Assembly: GCF_023278565.1 (NCBI RefSeq)
Contig: NC_064676.1
Coordinates: 1,302,001 to 1,366,000 of the forward strand
Length of the DNA: 64,000 nucleotides
From: Colletotrichum lupini
Taxonomy: Eukaryota; Ascomycota; Sordariomycetes; Glomerellales; Glomerellaceae
Direction of reading: 5' to 3'
Every line of letters starts with the position of its first letter. Positions within the stretch are counted from its first letter, which is position 1. The notes beneath the pieces are model-generated. The model had not been told where the DNA came from, made no database searches, and saw only the letters and a program-made list of their open reading frames with translations. The position numbers were made by a program, and so were the translations under genes. Below are positions 46,701 through 58,720 of the stretch, one piece after another.

Positions 46701-47690
46701 TGAAATTGTGTGCACCCGGCAAGCAGAGCAGCAGCATCTACACTCAGAACTACCCCGGTGCGACCAGCATCATTCGCACTACTGGGAAAGCTTTCACAGT
46801 GGCTAAGCAGGGTGTTTGCGCCGCTGTTGGAATCACAGCTCTGACTAACCTTGATCCGAATACCAACTGGGTTACGGAGCATGTGTTCGAGAAGCAAGAG
46901 TTTCGTGACGCAGTTGAGTGGATGATGGATGGTAATACGCCGAAGGGTGTTGCTCTCACAGCCGGTAAAGCTCCCTTTACGGGAGTCTTCGACCTCAATG
47001 GCGTAAGTTAACCTTCCGTTGCTTTTGAAATAATTTTGATTTTTCAACTAATAACCAATTCTGTAGTTGTTTCAGGATACCTGGCCTTCGAAGACATACA
47101 CCACTCTTAAAGTTGTCCAAGATTGGGCGGGCAACATCAATGACGCTTTCACAGGTCTTCTTGGTCGAACGTCAGACGCAGGTCTCAATAACGCAAACAC
47201 CGTCAATCTCCAAGTCTGCGACGCCGATTTCAATCGCTACAAAGAGTTCATCGTTGCTGGTAGCGACTTCATGAGCCAGGCGACGTGGAAGAACTACAGC
47301 CCCACAGGTCGCATCGCCATCTTGTCTGATGTGATTGACACCTTCGCGTATCGAAGTGAATCAAGCGTCATCACCTCATACCAAAAGACATATGCTTCAC
47401 TGGCCACCCTCTGGGGCGACTTTGGTCGATATGCTGTCAGCAAAGGCGTCAACTACGATTTTGCATCAGCTTGGAAGCAGATTGTCCCCGCCAATCTCGA
47501 GAGCCAGGTCTCATCTGCTCGAACGTTGTTCGAGAGCTATGTCAAGAGCGAGCTAACATTCTGGAAATCGACTGCTGCCGCGACAACTTACTCGCCAGTG
47601 GTTGTCAAGGAGATGACTGATAAGCTTACGGATTGGCAGGGGAAGGTGACTACACTAATTGCGCTTCCGATTAGCAAGATGACAGCTTGA
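43774..47690 (+). CDS. Secreted GH18 chitinase, subgroup C (killer-toxin-like), with chitin-binding domain
   Basis: Endo- or exo-acting chitinase. Seven exons join in phase: 43774-43902, 43970-44246, 44410-44573, 44633-44754, 44819-46151, 46238-47002 and 47067-47690, giving 1137 aa. A signal peptide covers residues 1-23. An in-frame ATG at 43756 is possible, but 43774 gives the better signal. A hevein-type chitin-binding domain lies at about 57-104 (CPLNVCCSKFGFCG). The GH18 barrel runs about 120-465: YTHLNYAFAF, AIGGW (192-196), the catalytic DGVDIDWE with acid Glu243, NMMSYD (303-308) and the active-site Trp452. The C-terminus repeats C-x-W-x-G...C cysteine modules at 500-750 and ends in a long helical domain without a family I can name. 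Length and layout match fungal subgroup-C chitinases related to the Kluyveromyces killer-toxin alpha/beta precursor. In Trichoderma and Aspergillus these act in fungal-fungal interaction or wall turnover, often beside LysM genes, as here. Confidence 0.9.
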
Positions 47691-48058
47691 TTCTGTTGAG
47701 GATTCTTTGTAACTTTTAGTTCTCTTTATATTGTATAGACACACTGACCCGCTATCCCTTCCTCCTGCTCCATGAGAGGTGGTGGTCTGAAGAACAGCTC
47801 TCTATCCCATCAACTGCTCGATGGGTTCAGTCCAATTATCTTCAGCTCTGTTCCGATTCCGATTAGTTCCGAAAATGTCCATCAGGGCTTACAAGTTCAA
47901 TGGACTAGATCAACACGTAATTTGATCTAATACCTCTGAAGAGTGCATCCATGTATGATTCGGTCCTGCTCAAGTACTCTACCAAACAGAGGGTAAAGAT
48001 GTACACCAAGTGATGTTCTGATACGCTAATAAGCTCCTAATGCCGAAACACGTAGGCC
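47691..48058. other. Convergent intergenic spacer
   Basis: 368 bases between the chitinase stop and the stop of the membrane-protein gene on the other strand. It should hold both 3' ends. Nothing else is seen. Confidence 0.6.
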
Positions 48059-49611
48059 TTAGCCCAATTCTGTTATTGTCTCCATGAAGCCCACGGAGCC
48101 CTTTCGAGCCCAATCAGGAGATCCTGGTTCTGAGAAAGGCGACGCAGTGACTTTGGAGTACCATTCATCCGACCAGATGCCTCTTTCCACATCGTCTGGT
48201 CTGATAGAGGTTACTCGACTCATCCTTTCTATAGGAAAGATCGAATCCCTATGTTCATGCACCATGCTCTCTGTATTAACAGTGCTTACCAGCACAGGCC
48301 CGGTTACCCCGGTGGTATCGACTGCCGTTAAGTTTTGCGTTTGTAGCTTACTGCCCATGAGAAATTTGAGTTCAAAGTACTTTTTGCTGCTCTGGCCGGT
48401 GTTGCAACTTGATTGTTGCGAACCACTGAATCCGCGCATGAACAAGATATTGATTGCCGGAAGACATGCGCAGATCATGCCGATGCTCACTTCCGCAGTC
48501 CTAGGGAAGACTCAGCGTCAGCGTCTAGCCTAACCCAGCAGTAAAGTATGAGGACTCACCCAAGTAAGTTAAAACGAATAAAGTCGACCGGCTCATCATC
48601 CGACTTTTGTAGTTGAATTACTAAAATCATCCGAATAATGCTTGCTGCTGTGGCGACGCCCCCTGCGCTGAGCATGAGAATCACCTTAAGCCGTTTTGTC
48701 CATGACATTCGCAGGCTCAAAGCCACGGGTATTGGGAGACATAGAACGGTAGTATCCGTGATGGCACTAACGGCAGTGTCGGCAACGAAGATGGCTCGCT
48801 GATTGAAGCAAGTGGCGTCGAGAGTTGAGTCCCAATAACCCGCGATTGGGTGGCAAATAAACATCTTGAGAAAGAGGACCGGAACATAGTATCCAGTCAT
48901 GAATACAATGACGGCATATGTACCAATAATAGTCTTCTTGTTCAGTCTGAAGACTCTGATTACGATGAGTAGCAAGGCGAGTTTTGTGAAATACGAGTTA
49001 GGGCCGTAGATGAGTGTGTCCGCATACAAGCCCTGTGGCGGTATTAGCACTTGAGTTACATGATGTCTGCATGAGGAGGTTGAAGAGTAGTTACCTTCAA
49101 GAAACCAACGAAATTGTCCTTAGATATCTCATAAATGTGAAAGCCACCTCCATAACGATGCACTGAGATGGGATCAGTCGCCATGTAAGTGCCTACATAT
49201 CACATTATTACTTACTCACGAGTGCCGTCGAGCTGTACCCGACTGATAATATCTATTCACCTATCAGCTCACGCTTGGACGCTATTGAGGTAACAGATTT
49301 GGCGACTTATTTGAGAGACTATTTGAGAGACTTACCCAGGCGATAACTGCCATCCCTGCAATTGTCAGCTTACAAGCTTCACAGCATAGAGACCCGAGAC
49401 GAGATCCCAGTGACAGAGGCCTACAATCATCTAAGTAGAACGGCGGCGCGATGAGGGTTTTCGCATAGATGCGCAGCATCATAAAGATACTAACAGACAC
49501 AATGGAAAGAATCTGCGACACCAGATTGATGGTATGCAATACGTCCTGCGGATGCTGAAAGTCGGGCACTACGCCTTCCGGCGGGGGGGCCGCCCCCTCC
49601 TTGTCAGACAT
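48059..49611 (-). CDS. Pth11/rhodopsin-like seven-helix membrane protein (5' exons uncertain)
   Basis: Integral membrane protein of the large fungal family sometimes annotated as rhodopsin-like, SAT3/satratoxin-type or Pth11-related. Secure exons right to left are 49611-49425, 49355-49336 (giving YLDDW-MAVIAW, a family hallmark), 49192-49095 (its right edge less certain), 49032-48560 and 48500-48059. The 49032-48560 exon encodes four hydrophobic segments with the family pattern NSYFTKLALLLIVIRVF and CHPIAGYWD ... C. The last exon gives one helix then a hydrophilic cytosolic tail of about 110 residues rich in Ser. The phase between 49336 and 49192 does not close unless a small extra exon of 3n+1 bases exists. 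The gene may have an unusual micro-exon, a different splice site, or a disabling change. It lies 1.8 kb from the RIP block boundary. Ligand or function is unknown. Confidence 0.65.
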
Positions 49612-51435
49612 CTCGCATCGGCGACCGGGAAATGTGGGCAAACCGGCGGGATAGGTCGGCGGGGTCGGGTCGATGCGGGGCGAGACATAGTCGTCCCGTA
49701 GATGATCGCTTTGTTATTCGGAAGGGCGCCGCCAACATTGCCTCCGACTCGACGTAAAGAAAATCCGATAGTGCAATCAAGTTTCGTTGTCTGGAGAAAC
49801 GGGTCTCCGCGGGGATGTCACTTGAGGGAAGCGTCTCGTATATAATTGCCACATAACGTTTGTGCTTGTGATAGCGTCCCCCGGAAGAAACTATAGTCGA
49901 GCCCAGACTTTTGGGAGTAACCAGCCTTGACCATGTCCTGATTCTTAAACTCTGATAGCTACACCAAAACCTCAATCATTGATTGGCTCATGGAACAATC
50001 GGCAGCTATGACGCCCGCACTCCGGAGAGGTTTATGCATAGAAGAAGTGTGTTTTCGATGGACGGGAAAAGCTTCCTCTCAGCCGATCATCAAGCTTCCT
50101 CGGTAGTTCCAATCTTAAAGTGCTGCTAACAGATTAAAAAGCTATCTAAGCCTCATCAGTGGAGAAATCAAACGGCAAAAATGTTACTTTGAACCGTGCC
50201 CTCTGCGAAGTGGCACGTTTTTGAGGCGTCTTCGATACACTAGCTCATCACATAGATCAGTAATACCTAACTTCGATGGATCAGAGGGGAATGAAATCCT
50301 TCCCTCCAATCGATCTGATCTTAGGATTTCTCGTTTGGAGTTGACTCGCGAAAAGAAACGTTGCGCCACGTCTCCTTCCTGGCAGGATGGGAGCATATCC
50401 AGATCATGCAACGAAGTCGCTGCTACCAGCCTTTTCAGGTACTTACAGTGAATACCACGCGACGCGATAGGGTGTAATGTCTCAAGACTGACTCAAAGAC
50501 TCTTGAACGCTTTGCTATCGAGCGGGCAGGATACGCCAGGACCAGGGTTCGCGGGGTAGCTGGGCACCGAAGCAGGCAGTATTCTTTCACCCAGAAATCC
50601 CAGTTTCGCTTTGCGACACGTGGGTGAATTGGGCGGTCAGACGCAACGGTCTCTCGATACTCAACATTCGTCTCGCATCCTGAAGTGGCAATTGGAGCCC
50701 GTGGTCTCAGGACACCTGCAACCTTCAGTCAAGACCAACCATGTCAGGATCCATGCCGAAACCGGGCGGACGTTTCTCGACATGGGCAGTCGCTTCCAGA
50801 AATATGAGAATACTTCAATCCTTAAAAGACCCTTGAACTTTGGGCTCGTATAATCACAGAATATGGAGGCTCATAGAAAGTGGTCAAGTATCAGTATCGA
50901 AACAGGAAGGACCCCGTAGCCTGCAACTCGTGTCGGTGATGATACGAAGCTTGATAGCTGAAGCCTCCCAAAGCTTAACACATTCTCAATGACTGCATCC
51001 TCCCCTAAATCTAACTCGAATGGTTGTCATCATATGAACTGGTAACCGTCCTCGGGTTCGTCAAAATATTCTGGCTAGCGGAGAAACGAACTCTTCCATG
51101 CCCCGGAAAGGGATTAATTCGTGCGCATGACCTGAAGATATACTTTTGTCTCTGGCCTGACTTTTGTGACAAGAAGACTTTAATGGGCGAGAAATACCCC
51201 GGATGAACACCGAGTCAAACCGATTTCGCGTCTGCACACTGCTGCTTTGTCCGTCGCTGTCGGCCCTTCCTCCCAAGGCAAGAACGAGTGTAACAGTGCG
51301 ACTTGAGTCTGTTTGTTTCTGTTTCTTCCATTTATACTACGCAGTAACCGATGCAATAGAGAGGGGTGGCACAGACGGTAGCACGGTAGTTTGGCAGCTC
51401 CAGACTTCCGTCTAAAGAGAGTGATTCGATAAACT
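49612..51435. other. Intergenic region before AT-rich block B
   Basis: About 1.8 kb of normal composition with no supportable gene. The 123-codon frame at 49975-49604 (minus) overlaps the leader of the membrane-protein gene and has no domain. Composition changes abruptly at about 51436. Confidence 0.55.
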
Positions 51436-52440
51436 AATAATAACCCCCCCTAGTTAAGGTAAGAGTCCCGTGCATAATAATAAGTACTTAGTTATTAGTA
51501 GATCCTTAGGAAATTTTTTAGCTAATTAAGGGCTAAAAATATTTTATTATATAATCGCTTTATTATTAATTTAAATATTACGAGTTTTATATAATAAGAG
51601 AATTTATTATTTTACGCTTTACTAAATTATCTTAAAAATGTTTTTTAATTATATCTCCTCTTAATTATATTAAAATTTACTTATTATAACCGACTCTATA
51701 AAATTATTCTTATAAGACTTATTTATTATATATAATAATAATATTATCTTAATACTTTTATTTTAATAAAGCGAATTTAATTTATTATAAAATATTTAAA
51801 AAAGTTTAGATTATAATAGCGTATTTATTTTATATTTTAATCTTTATAAATATTAAGCTCCTATTTATAGAGAGTTAATTAAATAAGTAAGTATTATATA
51901 AATTAAACTTTTATATTAAATATTAATATAATACTTAGGTTATAAATAGTAATTCCGATAATTATATTATTATTTTTAATAGCTTAAATATCCGTACTAA
52001 AACTTAAAATAACTAAAGTATTATTATAGTATAATAGCTTTAATATATAGCTAGTATACCTAAGTTTCCTCTAATTATTAATAATAAAGTTATACTTATT
52101 ATTTTAACTAAAGCCTTATTTATAAAAGAAATCGAGCGGCTATAGGATATAGTATATTTAACTTTCTATTTCTTAATATTAAGAATTATTAAAAAATAAT
52201 AGATTTAATATAATACTTAACGAGGTATTATTAGTTTTTTAATAATTAATATTATTTTAAGAAATATACTTATAACGCGATACTATTATACTTATTAAAG
52301 TAGCAAAGCCTATTTATATATACCCTATAACGACTTTTATTATATAATTATTTTAAAAGACCTTATTAAAAAATATAATATATTACGAAATAGAGTTAAG
52401 ATGTTTAATATTATAAAAGAAATTATTAGGTAAGTCCGGT

Positions 52441-54180
52441 TATTTAAAAAATATTTTAGAAACGTTTTAGAAACGTTTTGAGAATATTTTTAATCGTTTT
52501 CTTTTTAAATAAAGTATTATTTATGCTATATATACTAGATTTAAAAAAGGCGTTATATATTAAAAATAGAATATAATATACTTTTTTAAACTAAAAAAGA
52601 TATAATATAGTATATATATAAGATTATTTAATAAGATAATATAAATAACTTATAAAAGACTTAATAAGAGCTTATTAGTTTTTAGTAATAGATCTTAGTA
52701 TACTAAAATTCGTATCCTTTATAAAGACTTATAAATTACTACTTTTATTTAATTTTATTAGATTAAAAATATTATATATAATATATTCAAATAGCTATAA
52801 ATAAAACGGATGCGTAATTTATAAAAAAAAAGGGTTAAGAATATTATATATTCATATTAAATTATTAAAAACGTCCTACTTATAATAAGCTTATTAAATA
52901 TTTTATTAAGGGATAAGGCTAAGTTATTACTAACTAAATAAAACTTATTTTAAACTACTACCTAAACTTAAAATAATAAAGTGTTCTATTAAATATCGAT
53001 ACTTTATTCTAAAGAATATTAAAATAATACTATTTATTATTTTAACATTTTATAATAAATATAACTATCCTTCATTATTATTAAATAAAACTCTAAAAGC
53101 TATTATTTAAAGTTTTTTTTAAGTTCTCTAGAGGATTAATAAACTAAGTACGAGTTTAAATACCTTTTTTTAATCTTTTTAACTTTAAGAATTCCTAGCT
53201 AAGAATAAGGGGTAAATAATTATAAATATTTATTAAAGCTTTATAAAAATAGACTTTTTATAATATATTATTTATAAATAATAAATTCTTTTATTTCTTA
53301 GAAGAAGTTAGACCTTAGCTCTTATATTATAGTAGTAAAGAGAAATAAATAAGCAAATATATATAGATTTCTTTATAAATATGAAAAAATAGCTATTTTA
53401 ATATTATAATAAGTATATAGTATATTTAGTATACGTATTAATTTAATACTAATTATATAATTATTTACTTTTTTTAAGACTAAGCGGAATAATAGAAGTT
53501 CGACGATATAAAGTCGTTTATAGTTAATATAAATTATAAATATATAAAAGGTATAAGTTAGTGAGAAATTATCTAGGGCTAGTATAGCTAGAATAGTAAA
53601 AAAAGTATATTATAATACTAAAAATATTTCCGAAATATTTCTTAACTTTTATTTTAAAATTATTAATATATTATTTATAAAGCTCTACTTCTTATACAGG
53701 TCTATATAAATACCGAAACTATAGATATATATTATTATATATTTCGAGCTATGTTTAATATTCTAGAGCAAAAGTATTAAGTTTAGATCTAATAAAAATA
53801 CGTTTATAAAACCGGCCTTTTTAAAGTTATTTTAGATTAAATAAATATAGTAATGAAAGGCTTAGGTAAATACCTTATTGAAAAATTTAACTCTTAATTC
53901 ATATAGCTTACGTAAGTTTAAAACTATATACGCTTATATTACGTATATTTTAAAAGAGGTATTAAAGAACTCCTAGGCGAAAATTATTCTCATAATATAG
54001 ACTCTATTTATAATATATTGATATTCTTTTTAAAATATTAAATAGTGCCTAACTATAACGAGCTATATAATATAATTTATTATAAATATTATATTCTATT
54101 ATATATAGCTTATAATAAAAATATTTTAAAAATATTTCGAAAAGGGAAAACGTTTTTAAAATATTTTTAAAATATTTCTT
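52441..54180. mobile_element. Possible RIPed DNA transposon with terminal inverted repeats
   Basis: The stretch 52446-52490 (AAATATTTTAGAAACG and a further GAAACG unit) is matched in reverse complement by 54130-54180, allowing RIP changes. The two are about 1.7 kb apart, which would fit a small TIR element or a foldback. No transposase motif can be read between them. Because these words are A/T-rich and partly tandem, chance or tandem-repeat origin is not excluded. Confidence 0.3.
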
Positions 54181-55096
54181 ATTAATACCTTACTTAATTA
54201 ATAATAACTTATTACTTTATAAAAAACTTTCCGTAATATACTAACTAAGTAAAGTATAAACGAGAACTATATATTATAACTGGGTTTTATAATAAAATAA
54301 CTAAGGTTTTTTTTAGAAAACTAGTTTTTAATACTTAATAGTATAAATATAGTTAAGATCCTTTACTTAGTTTTATATATTTAGACTAGCTAATATCTCC
54401 CTCTACTTATTATAATTAATAAGTACGTATTAATAATTAGTTATTATAAGTATTAGCTAATTTTAATAGTACTTATAATTAAGATTAGAATTTAATATTG
54501 CGGGATTTCGTAACGCGTTATAAGTATATTATAACTTTATATTAAAATATTAATATTATAGGCCGTTTTTAATATTTAATATAACGTTAAAATGTATTTA
54601 AAATGCGCTTTAATAAATACTTATTAATTATTAAATTAGAAAAGAAAATAAGAAATCGGGCTAAGAGTTTATAAACTAATACTAAAGAACTATTTCGTAC
54701 TTAATAAAGAACTCGTAAGGATTTAGTTATTAGTTAATAAAGTAGTTTTTAAAATAAGAACTTTAGTAGTTTTAGTTTAATAATTATAATAATTTTAATA
54801 ATACTTAGTCTTAACATAAAGTAAGTATTTTATTTTTTAAAATACTTTTTTTATTAAATAGAAGTTAAAACCCCCCGAGTTCTTTAGTACTTTATAATAG
54901 TTTATAAAAATAAGCTATTTAATCGTAAACGTAAATAAGTATAAATTATTTTACGTTTAAAAAATAATAAATAAGGGTTAATAAGATTTAAAAAGATAAA
55001 AAATAAAAAGAATAGGAATTTAAGCTTAAATAAGAATATAAAAAGCGTAAGTTTTTAATAAACTAAGCTTATAAAAAGCATAAGTTTATTATAAAA

Positions 55097-55590
55097 TGTT
55101 ACGAAGGTAACTTTGTTTACCTTATTATTCGCCTTATTATCAATATTACGTAAGCAAACTATATACCATATTAATCTACGATTTCTGTAGATTATTATAG
55201 GTATTGATTATGTAAGCAATACTGCTTATATAAGCTTACGTGAGCAATGGAAAGTACTGGAAGGTAACTGAATAATCTGGAATTTACTCGAGGCGGAATT
55301 ACGTACTACGATTACGCATTCACTTACGTATACGCTTATTAATTATATCATAATTAATAAGCATTGGAATATTCTAGTAGGAGGTTTTTATGCCTATATA
55401 TAGGCGTGTATTTGCCTACCTAGACCTTTCGTTAAGCAAGCAACTTCTCATATAGTAATTCAACTATATTACTCTCTTTACTACAAAAACCTCTTTTATA
55501 TACGCTTATATCCCCTATATTCATATATTCTTGCTTCTATATGAATATTTACTTTTTATATTCTTTATAAGAATATCCCGCATTACCTCG
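55097..55590 (+). repeat. Less-decayed segment resembling an LTR relic
   Basis: From TGTTACG at 55097 to about 55590 the DNA keeps more CpA and TpG than its surroundings. It contains recurring ACGTAAGCAA-like words. A TATA-like TATATATAGG is near 55395-55404, and the segment after it (CTTTCGTTAAGCAAGC) looks like a promoter and leader. This layout is typical of the LTR of a Copia-type element. I could not find its partner or a target duplication in the window, so it may be a solo LTR or a different element end. Confidence 0.35.
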
Positions 55591-56210
55591 TTAAAGCTAT
55601 ACGTGCTAGATAAAATAAGATTATTTAAATAGGGTAATAAAAGTAAAAATAGCGCTTAATTAACGAAAATAGGAGTAGGAAATAAGCTAGTAAAATAAAA
55701 GCTCTTAAAATATTTTTATGTAGTGGTTTTTTTTTTCCGGCTTTATAGGCACAAAAGATCGACCTTAACGGGATTACGCTTTTAAGGGAAATTATACGAT
55801 ATAGTATACTTTTTAACTATATAATATACGTAATATATCCTAAGTACGCGCTTAACGTAATATAGTAATTTTGATACGAAAACCGCTATTTAATTCGGGA
55901 TGGGTAAGCTACTCTCTTTAGCTGCTTACTAACGATAGGCTAAGTAATATACTTACGCGGCGGCGCCGGCTAGAAAGGTTAATAGTAGAGGTTAGCCGTA
56001 ATAGTTAGTTATAATAGTTAGCTACTATAGTTAACTATAATAGTTAGAAGCGGCCTTCCTTAACCGTAGAGGTTCTAAACTTTAATAGCGACATAGAGGT
56101 TTTTAAAAAAAGGGCTAAATAGGCTAATATTTACTACTTATACTAGAGCTCGTAAAGATTCTTTTTATCCTTATCGTTTCTAATATCGCCCAAAGCTGCT
56201 CTCTATTTAA

Positions 56211-56272
56211 ACTAAACAAATTTACTAAACAAATCTACTAAACAAATCCACTAAACAAATCCACTAAATAAA
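56211..56272 (+). repeat. Tandem repeat, about five copies of ACTAAACAAATC
   Basis: Five consecutive 12-bp units with small changes sit about 60 bases upstream of the ORF relic in the left arm. CpA is retained here, unlike in most of the block. The position suggests a leader or promoter repeat of that unknown gene. Confidence 0.8.
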
Positions 56273-56331
56273 CCTATTAATACATAAACTACCACTTTCC
56301 TAGTATATAGTTAGTAATTAGTGGGCCAAAG

Positions 56332-56862
56332 ATGCCCGTCGATAAGTCTGCCCCTCTCGGGCTGGGCGCCCTCGGCTAGCTCGACGCTATAGCTATCGTA
56401 GCTAACGTAGGTACGCTTAAGAAGTAGCGAAGTACTTTCTGGTAGTACGGAATTTAGCTAGGTAATATTATAAGCGCTATAGATAGCCGGGCCGGTACGG
56501 ATACTAAGATCTAATATATTAACGCTAGCCTAGTTATAATAACTACGATAGACGGGCCGGAGGTATATAGGGTTAGGGTAATAAGCCGGCGCTTTAGACA
56601 GCTCTTACGGGACCCCCTAGGTAACGATAATACTTATATAAAAGAATAGATTATGCTAGACTTAGCTACTTACGTAGGCTGGTACTAAGAGGTCCTGTGC
56701 GCGTTAGAGTGGGTAAAGCTCGCCCTATAGGCGGCTAGAACTTAAGAGGACTGCAGCAGAAGGTTAGGAGCTATTAATAAAAGGAAGATAACGGTCGAGT
56801 TAGTTAACTACTGTTTTAATTAGTAGTTAGGTATAGAGCGCAATATACCCAGTTTTCCCTAA
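56332..56862 (+). pseudogene. Unrecognised ORF relic in the left inverted arm
   Basis: An ATG at 56332 opens MPVDKSAPLGLGALG, and the frame runs 177 codons to TAA at 56860-56862. The only internal stops are TAA/TAG, all explainable as former CAA/CAG or TGG. Several Trp, Cys and Met codons survive. The product has mixed polar and hydrophobic segments, for example RRFRQLLRDPLGNDN and LDLATYVGWYQEVLCALEW. It has no transposase or retroelement motif that I know. The right arm contains the same region in inverted, more decayed form. It could be an accessory gene of a mobile element or a duplicated host gene. Confidence 0.45.
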
Positions 56863-57080
56863 TACGTAATACACGGTACGGCCCCGGCGGATTGCTCCGT
56901 CGGGGGGTTAAAATATTTTTATATTTATTTCTTTTTTAACTTCATTTTTATTTAAGTAATTTAAAATATTTCTTTTATAATATTAATATAAAATATAAAT
57001 TAATATTTATAATATTTTATTAAATTATAAATAAGAATGTTTTATAGGTTTTTTTAAGTATTAATAATAAGAGAAATTAT

Positions 57081-58246
57081 TTTTTTAATAAAGTAGTTTA
57101 TTAGGGCCGTACTATATATTACGTATTAAAAAAAACTAAATATATTACGCTTTATACTTAATTACTAATTAAAATTAACTAATTTAACCGTTATTTTCTT
57201 TTTATTAATAACTTTTAACCTTTTTTTATTTATTTAAAAAGCGAGCTATACTTATTTAAATATATATAAAACCTCTTAGTATTAGCTTATATAAATAATT
57301 AAATCCTATATTATATATTCCTTTTTATTAAGAGTTAAGGGGCCCTTTATATATTCCCTTACGTTTATAATATAGCTTATATTAAAGGGATTTTTAGCTC
57401 TATAAAGTATAGTTTTTAAGTTAATATTAATATACTAAATCTTAATATCCGTATTAACCTAGCTATTTATAGTATTTATATTATTACCTAGCTAAATTTT
57501 ATATTATTAAAAAGTACTTTATTAATTCTTAAATATACTTATATTAATTATAATAGTTATAGTATTAAGCTAACTAAGGGTACCCAGCTTAAGAAAAGTA
57601 GACTTATTAATAAGTATTTTTAACTTACTAATTATTAACTATATACTAAGAAATTCTGATTAAAATAATATTTTAACTAGTTAACTTCTTAATTAGTTAT
57701 CTAACTAGCTATTTAAGTAATAATTTATATATTAATAAGTTTATTTAATAAAGTTATTTAGTAAATCTATTTAGTTTAAATAAAGAGTAGCTTTAGGTAA
57801 TATTAAAAGTAATAAGAATAAAAAAAATCTTTATAAACTTTAAAAAATAATAAATATTAGCCTATTTAGCCCTTTTTTAAAAAACCTCTACGTTATTATT
57901 AAAGTTTAGAACCTTTATAATTAAAAAAGGCTGCTTTTAACTATTATAGCCGATTATTATAATTAATTATTATAACTAATTTCTATTATTAACCTTTTTA
58001 ATTAGTATTATTATATAAATATATTACTTAGCTTATTATTAATAAGTAGCTAAAAAGGGTAGCTTACTTATCCTAAATTATATAGTAATTTTCGTATTAA
58101 AATTATTATATTACGTCAAGCGCGTACTTAGGGTATATTACGTATATTATATAGTTAAAAAATATACTGTATTATATAATTTTTTTTAAAGCGTAATCCC
58201 GTTAAAATTAATCTTTTATACTTATAAAGTTAGAAAAAAACTACTA
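57081..58246 (-). repeat. Right arm of the inverted duplication (heavily RIPed)
   Basis: Reverse complement of 55721-56907, ending CTACTA. It has lost most C and G, while the left arm has not. The 173-base spacer between arms is nearly pure A/T. TA flanks both outer ends, which would fit a TA-target element, but TA is common here. Confidence 0.8.
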
Positions 58247-58395
58247 TATAAGAGTTAATAAATTTAATATTATAAAATAGAATAAATATAAAGCTTAAGG
58301 CTAAATTATTTAATATACTTTTTAATATAATTAGTTTAATAAGCCTAGGCCTATATAAAGCGCTAGTATTTAATAATATAAGTTTCGTAAATACG

Positions 58396-58720
58396 GTTAT
58401 AAATAATAAATTATTACTAAGGCTTAAGAAAAGAATAAGTAATTATTATATTACTATTTAAACCCTTAGTATAATTAATATAATTATAGCCCTAGCTTTC
58501 AAGCCTCTATATACCCTTTATATTATAAATTTACTAAAGTAATTAAAAATATTATTAAAACTATAGGCTAACGAGTTAGGATTTAGGCTCGTAATATACG
58601 TATTATTATTTAAAAATAGTTCTTAAAGTCCTTATTTACCTAGCGAAATATTTATAATACTAGGGCTCGTATAAACTAAAAAAAACTAGCTAAATACTTA
58701 CTAATTATAATATTAATTAA
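58396..58720 (+). repeat. Direct repeat, copy 1
   Basis: About 325 bases that recur in the same direction at about 62995-63432, with many transitions. The shared core includes TATAATTAATATAATTATAGCCCTAG and TTAGGATTTA-GCTCGTAATATA. The spacing of about 4.6 kb would suit LTRs of a degraded retroelement or two insertions of one family. Confidence 0.65.

Larger units (their letters stand above)
55721..56907 (+). repeat. Left arm of a 1.2-kb inverted duplication (mildly RIPed)
   Basis: This arm starts TAGTGGTTTT and ends with a GC-rich hairpin (CCCCGGCGGA, then TTGC, then its near complement TCCGTCGGGG). Its reverse complement recurs at 57081-58246. The arm retains a composition near that of block A, with loss mainly at CpA/TpG. 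It carries a 12-bp tandem repeat and an ORF relic. Confidence 0.8.

Noticed and set aside
49604..49975. 123-codon minus-strand frame upstream of the membrane-protein gene
   Set aside because: It runs through the start region of the membrane-protein gene in another frame. It has no domain, and the family start motif follows the ATG at 49611 instead.
50221..51415. Several 60-80 codon frames before block B
   Set aside because: They overlap each other on both strands and show no domains, splice structure or coding composition.
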